Shown: piece by piece, positions 34,977 through 44,015 of the stretch
Layout: every line of letters begins with the position of its first letter
How positions within the stretch are numbered: the first letter of the stretch is position 1
DNA from: an uncultured Eubacterium sp.
GTDB taxonomy: Bacteria; Bacillota; Clostridia; Lachnospirales; Lachnospiraceae
Length of the DNA: 53,252 nucleotides
NCBI GenBank assembly: GCA_905236805.1
Contig: CAJOPH010000043.1
Coordinates: 1 to 53,252 of the forward strand
Direction of reading: 5' to 3'
The notes under the pieces: generated by a model
Databases searched by the model: none
Told to the model about the DNA's origin: nothing
The model's input: the letters and a program-made list of their open reading frames with translations, nothing else
Translations under genes and position numbers: made by a program

Positions 34977-36434
34977 TTAATCATTCCCCTTGTACGAGTA
35001 AGCATTGGATATTCTGGCATTTTCTGCCTTTAATACTACGGAATCCCTGTAGTAAGCCACAACGGGAGTCCCTATCGCTATGGTATTAAAGAGTTTCTTG
35101 GCAAAATCATACGGAGCGTTCACGCATCCATGGGAACCGGAAGACTTATAGATCTGTCCCCCGAAAGACGACCTCCAGGGGGCATCGTGAACCCCTACAT
35201 TGTAGGCGAAGGGCATGAAGAAATTGACATCGGAAGAGTAGTCTTCACCCACCAGAGTAGCGTCTTTTTCCTTATAGACTATCTTAAAGACCCCGTCGGG
35301 AGAGCCGTTCCCCTTGTTTATGTTTCCCGTCACCACGTCAGAGTCCATGACCAAAGAGCCTTCCTCGTAATAATATATGTGCTGGTTAGTATAATCTATC
35401 TCAAGGTAGGTATCCCCTATGTCGTTATCCCCCCGGTAGAGTCCTTCCTGCTCATACAAAGGCTCCCTTTCCACACGGGTGCCGCTTTTTATCTCTTCTA
35501 TCAGCTGCTCCTTTTCACCTTCCTTGTCTATGACATACCCGTAGTCACCGCCGCCTATGGTAATGGTATCCCCCAGGGTGGTCTTAAATTCCCTTTCGTC
35601 CCCGTATGTATTGTAGGTGCTGGCAAGGTATTGAACATAGCTTGTGACCTTGTCCTCATCCACGGTCATTTCACCGTCATCCGATACGCTGATCCAATCC
35701 TCAATCTTTTCAGCGTCCACCTTTTCGTCTGCATCGCCCAATTCATAGGTGATATCTGCCTTTAGGTATTTGTTCCAGAAAGATTGTTTTTCGAGCAGTT
35801 CCTCATCATCAGAATATATGGATGGATTAACGTATTCATCGTCAGTTAAGCTGATGGAAGCTTCCAGGTTTACCAAAGCCTGTTCTACCTGGGAGATGAG
35901 GGCTGATTTGATGATCTTGGTACCCATGACCTCGGGAACTATCACGTATTCTTCAGATTCATCGGACCAGTCCATGTAAGCATCCACGGGTTCTGTTATG
36001 TTTTCTTCATCGAAGCAGGCCAAAGAGCCTACCACGGAAGATACTTTATCCTCATCATATGAAAAGGATGCCTGTAGCGGTGTCTCGCCTGAGAAAAAAT
36101 GAATGAACCACAGAAAATCATTCTGGGTGATCAGGGCATTATCCAGGATATCCTCATATGAGGGAACAAACAGACCGCATTCATCAGAGTTTATCACATA
36201 CGAAACACCGTCCCTGTCCGTAATGGTAAGGCTATAGTCTGATACCAAAGAATCCACGGCGGATTTTGCCCCATCCAGGGTTAAGTTTGACAGGGACACC
36301 GACTCAAAGTAACTTTTCGGAAAAAAATGCGAGTGATAATATATAAAACCCGTAATATATAAAGCTACAAAGGAGATAGCCAAAAGTATCCCCAATATAA
36401 TCGGGAGCCTGGAATGTTTTTTGGTGGAATTCAT
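34977..36434 (-). CDS. L,D-transpeptidase with peptidoglycan-binding domain
   Basis: The 485-residue protein has an N-terminal membrane anchor (about 9-33) and extracellular PG-binding-4-type domains (about 45-310), including the repeated LTDDEYVNPSIYS-like acidic segments. A YkuD catalytic domain (about 345-470) has HDAPWRSSFGG and the active-site SHGCVN with Cys437. It cross-links peptidoglycan 3-3 or attaches proteins on the outside. The strongly acidic middle suggests interaction with cations or wall polymers. A promoter lies at 36504-36533 and AAGGACT precedes the ATG. arcC follows at one base distance. Confidence 0.92.
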   Translation of the reverse strand: MNSTKKHSRLPIILGILLAISFVALYITGFIYYHSHFFPKSYFESVSLSNLTLDGAKSAVDSLVSDYSLTITDRDGVSYVINSDECGLFVPSYEDILDNALITQNDFLWFIHFFSGETPLQASFSYDEDKVSSVVGSLACFDEENITEPVDAYMDWSDESEEYVIVPEVMGTKIIKSALISQVEQALVNLEASISLTDDEYVNPSIYSDDEELLEKQSFWNKYLKADITYELGDADEKVDAEKIEDWISVSDDGEMTVDEDKVTSYVQYLASTYNTYGDEREFKTTLGDTITIGGGDYGYVIDKEGEKEQLIEEIKSGTRVEREPLYEQEGLYRGDNDIGDTYLEIDYTNQHIYYYEEGSLVMDSDVVTGNINKGNGSPDGVFKIVYKEKDATLVGEDYSSDVNFFMPFAYNVGVHDAPWRSSFGGQIYKSSGSHGCVNAPYDFAKKLFNTIAIGTPVVAYYRDSVVLKAENARISNAYSYKGND

Positions 36435-36503
36435 ATTATAAGTCCTTTTTTAAGTCATTATTTTTTAGTCTATATTTTTTTAAGTTCTTCCTTCTAAGCA
36501 TAG

Positions 36504-36533
36504 ATTATACCACAAAAGGACCTGCCATGTCTA
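36504..36533 (-). promoter_or_regulatory. Promoter of the L,D-transpeptidase-arcC operon
   Basis: On the minus strand TAGACA (36533-36528), 18 bases, TATAAT (36509-36504). The leader would be about 60 bases. Confidence 0.7.
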
Positions 36534-36543
36534 CAGCTATATG

Positions 36544-37422
36544 TCAAAACGGCGCGGTTTCGGGAAGATCGAACTTCACATATTTTCTAAGCCAGGTAAG
36601 TAATAGTTCCTTCCATACGGCCACGTCATCCCTTACATCGTTTTTGGATACCGCAGAGCCTTCGGACGCTAAGGAAAGGCAGTGTGGTCCTTTGGCAAAG
36701 CTATGAATCTCGCAGGGTATTTTGTGGCGGGCCATCTCTACCGCGATTGCAAGGCCGTTTTCGGGGGGAACCATCTTATCTTCGGCCGTGTTCCAGATAA
36801 ACATCGGGGATGTATGTTCGTCTATATGCTTTAGGATGGACATTTCATCCGTGTCGGAAGGGCTTAGGGAAGGCTTTCCCTTTATCGCGATGTTCACGGC
36901 CGTATCAAGCGGCAGGTCATATGCGATAGAGTAATCCGCCACGGGGTATCCAAGGATTGCCAAAAGGGGACGGGGCATATTCATGGAATGGCTAAGTACA
37001 TTGTACATTCCGCAGTTGTGCGCCCCGGCTGAAAATCCGCAAAGTATGATCTGGTCAGTATCTATTGCCCATTCTTCTTCGTGTTCTTTTAAGCATTTAA
37101 TGGCCAGGGCAATATCCTGCATGGGCTTTGGAAAGATGGAGTCTTCATTTACGGGGGGGATGGTACCAAATTTTGGGAGACCCGGCTTTTCGCCCATGTA
37201 GGTGGAGTATTTCAAAACAAAAGCATGGTATCCCATGGACATGAACATGGCTGCCACAGGTTCTCCCTCCGCCCCACTAAGGGTAAGGTAAGCCCCTCCG
37301 GGGCATACTATGACAGAAGGTCTTTTCCTGCCGTGCAAAAAATCCCCTGAGTGGTCTATGACAAAGGTGGTAAGGGATACATCCTTCCTTCCTTCATGTA
37401 AAAAGATTTCCTGATGGATCAT
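36544..37422 (-). CDS. Alpha/beta hydrolase (acetyl esterase-like)
   Basis: This 292-residue hydrolase has an oxyanion-hole motif CPGGAYLTLSG, a nucleophile elbow CGFSAGAHN, a likely acid in NTAEDKMVPPENG and a His in KGPHCLSLAS, so the Ser-Asp-His triad is complete. No signal peptide is visible, so it is cytosolic. It resembles the Axe/BD-FAE-type esterases that deacetylate imported xylo-oligosaccharides or small esters. AAAGGAGGTAGTCAAA fixes ATG 37422; the frame extension to 37467 is in the promoter region. It has its own promoter and stands alone. Confidence 0.85.
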   Translation of the reverse strand: MIHQEIFLHEGRKDVSLTTFVIDHSGDFLHGRKRPSVIVCPGGAYLTLSGAEGEPVAAMFMSMGYHAFVLKYSTYMGEKPGLPKFGTIPPVNEDSIFPKPMQDIALAIKCLKEHEEEWAIDTDQIILCGFSAGAHNCGMYNVLSHSMNMPRPLLAILGYPVADYSIAYDLPLDTAVNIAIKGKPSLSPSDTDEMSILKHIDEHTSPMFIWNTAEDKMVPPENGLAIAVEMARHKIPCEIHSFAKGPHCLSLASEGSAVSKNDVRDDVAVWKELLLTWLRKYVKFDLPETAPF

Positions 37423-37457
37423 TTTGACTACCTCCTTTGGAACCGTATAAAAACAAT

Positions 37458-37486
37458 ATTGTATCACAATTTAAACATGGGCGCAA
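37458..37486 (-). promoter_or_regulatory. Probable promoter of the esterase gene
   Basis: On the minus strand TTGCGC (37486-37481), 17 bases, TACAAT (37463-37458). Confidence 0.55.
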
Positions 37487-37510
37487 GTTTTTTTACAGGA
37501 AACGAACAAA

Positions 37511-37543
37511 ATAGTAAAAGCATTTATTAAATGCTTTTACTAT
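37511..37543. repeat. Perfect 33-base palindrome, family 1 related
   Basis: ATAGTAAAAGCATTTA (37511-37526) is mirrored exactly by TAAATGCTTTTACTAT (37528-37543) with a single base between. The arm resembles the family 1 end TATAGTAAACGCATTT. It lies between the esterase promoter and the gdhA terminator. Confidence 0.7.
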
Positions 37544-37606
37544 ACCATGTCTATCCAATTTGAGCTTTCAAAAAATCTAAAGGAATTTTAGTGTGTATTC
37601 AAAAGC

Positions 37607-37660
37607 GCATACAAAAAACCGGAAGGCACAACACTTTGTGCCTTCCGGTTTTTTGTATGC
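37607..37660. terminator. gdhA terminator with 25-pair stem
   Basis: Bases 37607-37631 and 37636-37660 are perfectly complementary around a CACT loop. The GC core CCGGAAGGCACAA is flanked by A and T runs, so it can stop transcription in both directions. gdhA ends 12 bases away. Confidence 0.9.
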
Positions 37661-37672
37661 ACTTAGTATAAA

Positions 37673-39022
<1,350 letters not shown>

Positions 39023-39079
39023 CTATCTATTATAAGTTAAATCTGTAACTGCCCTAAAAAATCCGGGCAAACCTCCTAT

Positions 39080-39109
39080 ATTTTACACTATAAAAAATAA
39101 CCATGTCAA
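39080..39109 (-). promoter_or_regulatory. gdhA promoter
   Basis: On the minus strand TTGACA (39109-39104), 18 bases, TAAAAT (39085-39080). The leader is about 65 bases. Confidence 0.75.
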
Positions 39110-39146
39110 TAAAAAACACAGAAAAAACTAATTCCGGCGCAGCAGA

Positions 39147-40688
39147 TCATGAGAGGTAATCCTTCTCCTTTACGGGGTGCTCCTTCTGGTAGCAGGAGAA
39201 GCAATGCTCCACGTGGTCACCGTCAGGCTTTTTTGTGACGAGGCTGACCGGGGGCACTATCACAAACCCGATAAGCATCGCAAAGGCCCCGCAGTTTATG
39301 GGGCTTTGCAAAAGTAAGGGAAAATATGGCCTAAGGAGCATGTTTAGAACCATGATCCCTGCCCCTACCGTAAAGTTCACAAAGCATGCGGTACAGGTTA
39401 CCTTCTTCCAGTAGAGCCCATAGAGGAAAGGCGCAAGGAAGGCTCCCGCCAAGGCTCCCCAGGATATTCCCATGAGCTGTGCTATGAAGGTGACGGAGCT
39501 TTTGTATTGGATGATGGCAAGCACTGCCGAAATCAGTATGAACACCACTATGAGCCCCCTCATGTAGAGCACCTGCTTTTTTTCGTCCATGTCTTTGATG
39601 ACATTTTTCTTTATGACATCAAGGGTGAGGGTGGATGAAGAGGCGAGTACCAAAGATGAAAGGGTAGACATCGATGCGGAAAGCACGAGGATCACCACCA
39701 GCCCTATGAGCAGCGGGGAGAGGGCAGAGAGCATGGTCGGCACTATCTCGTCAAATCCTTTCTCTTCCACCGTGGAAGGGTCTATGAATATCCTTCCCAA
39801 TCCACCGTGGAAGTAGCTTCCCCCCGCCACGGCCAGGGCAAAGAGGGTAGAGATGATGGCACCCTTTTTGATGGCACCCTCGCTCTCTATCGCATAAAAT
39901 TTCTGAACCATCTGGGGCAGACCCCAGGTTCCCAGGGAGGTAAGGATCACCACGCCAAGGAGGTTTAACGGGTCAGGTCCCAGGAAGGACGCGAAGATGC
40001 CCGGAGTGTCTGATACCGTTTCATCGGTGACCCTGGCTAATTGGTCCATGGTGCCCGTAAGTCCCCCGTTGATATCCAGTACGCAAATGATCACGGCGCA
40101 TATCCCCACTATCATGATTATCCCCTGGATGAAATCGTTTATGGCTGTCGCCATATATCCGCCCGCCACCACATATATGGCAGTAAGAAGGGCCATGGCC
40201 ACTATGCATACCGTATAATCCAGGTCAAAGGCCATGGAAAAAAGCCTCGACAACCCGTTATAGAGGGATGCCGTGTAGGGGATAAGGAAGATGAATACGA
40301 TGAGGGATGCATAGACCCTTAAGGAGCCTGACTCAAACCGTGCCCCGAAGAATTCGGGCATGGTGGCCGAGTTTAAATGCTGGGTCATTACCCTGGTGCG
40401 CCTTCCCAATACTACCCAGGCCAGCATGGAGCCTATGATGGCGTTGCCTAAGCCTATCCAGGTGGAAGCTATGCCGTATTTCCAGCCAAACTGCCCGGCA
40501 TAGCCTATGAATATGACGGCCGAAAAATATGATGTCCCATAAGCAAAGGCCGTAAGCCATGGACCCACAGACCTTCCCCCCAATACAAAACCGTTTACGT
40601 CTGTGGCGTGGCGCCTTGAGTAAAGTCCCACCCCTATCGTCACGGCAAAGAAAAGACAAAGTATTATGATCTTAATAAAAAGCTCCAT
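39147..40688 (-). CDS. Sodium/solute symporter (SSS family)
   Basis: This 513-residue membrane protein has about 13 hydrophobic segments and SSS marks: FVLGGRSVGPWLTAFAYGTSYFSAVIFIGYAG near the N terminus, the Na+-site region of TM8 (ILVLSASMSTLSSLVLASSS), and GALAGAFLAPFLYGLYWKKVT. It imports an amino acid, carboxylate or similar solute with Na+; proline and pantothenate carriers are the nearest classes by pattern but the substrate is not clear. AAGGGAG lies upstream of ATG 40688; the ATG at 40712 is before this site. A Cys-rich C-terminal tail (HCFSCYQKEHPV) could bind a metal. Confidence 0.88.
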   Translation of the reverse strand: MELFIKIIILCLFFAVTIGVGLYSRRHATDVNGFVLGGRSVGPWLTAFAYGTSYFSAVIFIGYAGQFGWKYGIASTWIGLGNAIIGSMLAWVVLGRRTRVMTQHLNSATMPEFFGARFESGSLRVYASLIVFIFLIPYTASLYNGLSRLFSMAFDLDYTVCIVAMALLTAIYVVAGGYMATAINDFIQGIIMIVGICAVIICVLDINGGLTGTMDQLARVTDETVSDTPGIFASFLGPDPLNLLGVVILTSLGTWGLPQMVQKFYAIESEGAIKKGAIISTLFALAVAGGSYFHGGLGRIFIDPSTVEEKGFDEIVPTMLSALSPLLIGLVVILVLSASMSTLSSLVLASSSTLTLDVIKKNVIKDMDEKKQVLYMRGLIVVFILISAVLAIIQYKSSVTFIAQLMGISWGALAGAFLAPFLYGLYWKKVTCTACFVNFTVGAGIMVLNMLLRPYFPLLLQSPINCGAFAMLIGFVIVPPVSLVTKKPDGDHVEHCFSCYQKEHPVKEKDYLS

Positions 40689-40710
40689 TGTTTTATCTCC
40701 CTTCGTAATC

Positions 40711-40747
40711 ATATTGATAGAAAATATATTGATAAATCATACTGATA
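40711..40747. repeat. Three ATAYTGATA repeats in the symporter leader
   Basis: ATATTGATA (40711), ATATTGATA (40726) and ATACTGATA (40739) lie between the symporter start and its promoter, spaced 15 and 13 bases apart. They could be protein sites or chance AT-rich sequence. Confidence 0.35.
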
Positions 40748-40807
40748 AAAATATACTTACGATCGTCATAAGCAAAAGTTATTGATGGAAAAAAATCAGC
40801 AGTCGTA

Positions 40808-40836
40808 ATTGTATCATATACAAGGGTATAATGCAA
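40808..40836 (-). promoter_or_regulatory. Symporter promoter
   Basis: On the minus strand TTGCAT (40836-40831), 17 bases, TACAAT (40813-40808). It is divergent from the chemoreceptor promoter that begins 13 bases away. Confidence 0.65.
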
Positions 40837-40848
40837 GGAAAAAAGCTA

Positions 40849-40877
40849 TTGACATGGGGCGCATATTAAAGTAGAAT
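40849..40877 (+). promoter_or_regulatory. Chemoreceptor promoter
   Basis: TTGACA (40849-40854), 17 bases, TAGAAT (40872-40877). The start near 40884 puts the whole inverted-repeat element at 40908-40989 in the mRNA leader. It is a sigma-A type and not a sigma-D (flagellar) promoter. Confidence 0.75.
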
Positions 40878-40907
40878 GGTTAGGGGGTGTGTTTTATCCA
40901 GGTAAAC

Positions 40908-40989
40908 TAAGGAACTGTAGAATAATAAGTTGTGCATTTGGGCGAAAAGACAAGTCAAAATGTGCAATTTATTGTTCTATAGTTCCTAA
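40908..40989 (+). repeat. Miniature inverted-repeat element, family 2 (complete copy)
   Basis: The 32-base left arm starts TAAGGAACTGTAGAATAATA (40908) and the right arm ends TTGTTCTATAGTTCCTAA (40989); 26 of 32 positions pair. The loop region is about 18 bases. The inner GTGCATTTGGGCGAAAAG matches the partial copies at 51741-51798 and 52825-52882 in reverse. It has no coding capacity and would fold into a long hairpin in the chemoreceptor mRNA leader. Confidence 0.8.
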
Positions 40990-41015
40990 TTAAAAGGACG
41001 GGGAGGTATAGTCTT

Positions 41016-42779
41016 ATGATCAGCGAAGAAGAATTGACTGATGAGATAAGGGAAAAAATACGAAAAGGGAAGGTAAGGAAGATTTCCATAATGTGGAAGA
41101 TACTTTTGCCGGTGGCATTTATAATAATCCTAAGCTGCCTTGCCATAGGTCTTTCGGAAAATGCCACCGCAAAAAAGACCATGATAGAGATGGGGGCAAA
41201 TGAGGCCCTTAACGCAGCCTATGCTGAGCAGTATATGGTCGATGCGGAGGTCGTGGAGAAATTCATTCTGGGGGAAGCTTCCCGGGAGGATCTTTCCGAC
41301 ACCATGAAGAATATGGAGGATGCGAAGGCAGACCTTGGCATGAGCTATGCCTATGTGCTTTACAGTGATGGCTCATCCTTCTATACACTCTTTGATTCGA
41401 CGGATGGATTCAAGGACAATGGCGAGGTATTTGACATAGATTACCAAGAGCTCTCAGGCGTGCTTGGGGGAGAGGCCTATGTACAGGATTATATCACCAC
41501 GGATGAGTACGGGACATTTCTTACCGCATACCTTCCCATACGGAATGCCCAGGGAGATGTGATAGCCGTTTTGGGGTGTGACTATGATGCGTCCGGAATC
41601 AGTTCCAAGATAAAAGAGGTCTTTATCCGTACAATAATCCTCATAATAATCTGTGTGGTGGTAGGTTCCATCTTGGTAGGGCTGATAGCAAAGGGAATCG
41701 TAAGGCGCCTAAAGGGACTTAGCACCAGGATCTTCGAACTGGTACATATGGAGGGAGACCTTACCCAGACGATAGAGATGACCACGGGCGATGAGCTGGA
41801 GATCATGGCCGGAAATATCAACGAACTCATTAGGTATTTCCAAAAGATCATGCTCCTCATAAGATCCAATTCCGCAGACCTTAATTCCTCCACCAATGAA
41901 GTGGCAAAACGTATTTTCGATGCCCAGGGAAACATTACCGATGTTTCTGCCACCATGGAGGAAATGTCGGCTGCCATGGAGCAGACATCGGCATCCCTTA
42001 CGCAGGTGAATGATTCGGTGGAGGATATTTTCGAATCCATAGAGGGAATATCGCAAAGGGCGGCGGAAGGCTCGGAATTTGCAAACGGCATACTGGAAAA
42101 GGCTCGGTCCAAAGGAGATGAGGCCAAGGCTTCGCTTTCCGTTGCGCATGAAAAGGTCTCTGACCTGGAAAAGGCGGTACAGGAAAAAATAGAACAGTCA
42201 AAATCCGTAGAGCAGATATCCGTGCTTACCGCCAATATCATTGAGATCACACAGCAGACAAATCTTCTGGCATTAAACGCCGCCATAGAGGCCGCCAGGG
42301 CGGGAGAGGCCGGCAAGGGTTTCTCGGTGGTGGCAGACCAGATTTCATCCCTTTCTACGAATTCGGCGGAGGCGGCAGAGGAAATAAAGAAGGTATCCTC
42401 CGAAGTCATAGACGTGGTGAATCAGCTGGCAAAGGTTTCAGAGGAAATGATAAGTTTCATGGATGAAACAGCCATGGAGGGCTACAATCAGATGGTGGTC
42501 ATGGCCGAGGAGTTTAGGGACGCCGTAAATAGGACGAACGACATGATGGACGAGTTTGCAAAAAGCTCCCTGGACCTCAAGTCAAATATGGACGCCGTGA
42601 AACAGTCGATAAACGATGTGAATATTGCGGTGGAGGAGAGCGCGAACGGCGTGACCAATGTATCGGGGATGTCGGTGGAGCTTTCCGAAAACGTAAGCGA
42701 TATCGGAAACGAGGCAGATACTAACATGAATATTGCCAAGGAGCTGGATGGACAGGTAAATAAATTCAGGCTTGATTAA
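41016..42779 (+). CDS. Methyl-accepting chemotaxis protein
   Basis: The 587-residue receptor has two membrane helices (about 24-44 and 203-225) enclosing a periplasm-side sensor domain of about 155 residues with a Cache-like pattern ([23 protein letters not shown]). A HAMP domain follows (about 225-280), then the signalling hairpin with the tip [30 protein letters not shown]. It relays a chemical signal to CheA/CheW. GGGGAGG precedes ATG 41016. The stop codon TAA is formed by a family 2 repeat end. No other che genes are in the window and the ligand is unknown. Confidence 0.94.
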   Translation: MISEEELTDEIREKIRKGKVRKISIMWKILLPVAFIIILSCLAIGLSENATAKKTMIEMGANEALNAAYAEQYMVDAEVVEKFILGEASREDLSDTMKNMEDAKADLGMSYAYVLYSDGSSFYTLFDSTDGFKDNGEVFDIDYQELSGVLGGEAYVQDYITTDEYGTFLTAYLPIRNAQGDVIAVLGCDYDASGISSKIKEVFIRTIILIIICVVVGSILVGLIAKGIVRRLKGLSTRIFELVHMEGDLTQTIEMTTGDELEIMAGNINELIRYFQKIMLLIRSNSADLNSSTNEVAKRIFDAQGNITDVSATMEEMSAAMEQTSASLTQVNDSVEDIFESIEGISQRAAEGSEFANGILEKARSKGDEAKASLSVAHEKVSDLEKAVQEKIEQSKSVEQISVLTANIIEITQQTNLLALNAAIEAARAGEAGKGFSVVADQISSLSTNSAEAAEEIKKVSSEVIDVVNQLAKVSEEMISFMDETAMEGYNQMVVMAEEFRDAVNRTNDMMDEFAKSSLDLKSNMDAVKQSINDVNIAVEESANGVTNVSGMSVELSENVSDIGNEADTNMNIAKELDGQVNKFRLD

Positions 42780-42792
42780 GGAACTATAGAAC
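42777..42792 (+). repeat. Family 2 repeat end at the chemoreceptor stop codon
   Basis: TAAGGAACTATAGAAC matches the ends of the complete element at 40908-40989, and its first three bases are the stop codon of the chemoreceptor gene. The similarity fades within about 10 further bases. Confidence 0.5.
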
Positions 42793-42845
42793 TGTATGGA
42801 AATAAGTTATTTTTTTACAGTGACTTTATATGGTGGGTGTGATAA

Positions 42846-44012
42846 ATGAAACCGGTCTTGATCTACAAGGGGACTGATATTTGCTACGATATCCTTAATT
42901 ATTTTGCGTGCCGGTTTGGGGATGCGTTGGAGAAACATGGCATTAGGGTTATTTATTATGATGAGGAAAAGGAGGGGTTATCAGGGATCTCCGGGTTTAT
43001 AGGGATGGAATTTACTGCCATAGTGGGATTTCAGACCTATGCGTTTGATCCGTTTTTAAGATCAAAAAAATGCTATCTTCATGACCTTATAAAAGGCCCC
43101 AAATTTAATTTTCAGTTTGATCACCCCGTATGGATGAGGTCTCATTACGAAAAGGGACCAAAAGACCTTTATGTTCTGACACATGACAGGAATTACCAAT
43201 CTTTCATAAAAAAGTATTATCCGGGCGTTAAGGATGCGTTCATCCTGCCGCCCGGAGGAGTTGGGACTTGTGACATCTCCCACGAAAAAAAATCCAAAGA
43301 CCTTATCTTCATGGGGACGTATAACGATTACAGAGAGCTTTTGGAAGTGCTTTGCCAAAGTGACCGCAAGATTCGTTTTCTTGCAGGGGCGTTTCTACTG
43401 GAGATGAAAAAGCATCCGGATCTTACGTCGGAAGGGGCTTTGGAAAATGTCCTAAAAAAAAGAAACATTGCCGCCTGCGGCCGGGAGTTTCTTGATATTT
43501 TATATACCCTTAAGCCTATGATCAAATGCATCATGGCTTATTACCGGGAAAAGATCATAAAGACGCTTTTGGATAATGATATAAAGGTTACGGTATATGG
43601 AAGCTCCTGGAAGAAGTCCCCGTTAAAAGACCACCCGAATCTTACCATCCTTGCGGCTGTCACCCCGGAGGATAGCTTGAGGGAGATGGCTTTGGCCAAA
43701 TTATCCCTTAATATAATGGCGTGGCACAAGGACGGGTTTACCGAACGCATCGCCAACAGCATGCTCTGTCACAGCGTGGTCGTAAGCGACAGGAGCAGCT
43801 GCCTGGAGGAGCAGTATGAGGATGGGAAGGAGATCATATTGTTTGGTCTTAGGGATTATGACACATTGCCCGTCAGGATAAAGGCACTCCTTGAGGATGA
43901 CATTTTACGGGAAAAAATTGCCGAAAACGCATACCGGCGCGCGATCGCGGAGGATACGTGGGAGCAAAGGGCAGGGCTGTTTTTGGAATATTGCAGCAAA
44001 ATACCCCATTGA
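42846..44012 (+). CDS. CgeB-like glycosyltransferase family protein
   Basis: The 388-residue cytosolic protein has a C-terminal glycosyltransferase-like half (VTVYGSSWKKSPLKDHPNL, LSLNIMAWHKDGFTERIANSMLCHSVVVSD, then AEDTWEQRAGLFLEYC) of the CgeB/Glyco_trans_1_2 kind. An N-terminal Rossmann-like half carries LPPGGVGTC and IFMGTYNDYRELL. This class often modifies surface or flagellar proteins. No acceptor can be named. It lies between the chemoreceptor and metH, convergent with metH (3 bases apart), so readthrough is likely unless translation-linked. A motility link is only suggested by its neighbour. Confidence 0.72.
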   Translation: MKPVLIYKGTDICYDILNYFACRFGDALEKHGIRVIYYDEEKEGLSGISGFIGMEFTAIVGFQTYAFDPFLRSKKCYLHDLIKGPKFNFQFDHPVWMRSHYEKGPKDLYVLTHDRNYQSFIKKYYPGVKDAFILPPGGVGTCDISHEKKSKDLIFMGTYNDYRELLEVLCQSDRKIRFLAGAFLLEMKKHPDLTSEGALENVLKKRNIAACGREFLDILYTLKPMIKCIMAYYREKIIKTLLDNDIKVTVYGSSWKKSPLKDHPNLTILAAVTPEDSLREMALAKLSLNIMAWHKDGFTERIANSMLCHSVVVSDRSSCLEEQYEDGKEIILFGLRDYDTLPVRIKALLEDDILREKIAENAYRRAIAEDTWEQRAGLFLEYCSKIPH

Positions 44013-44015
44013 AAT

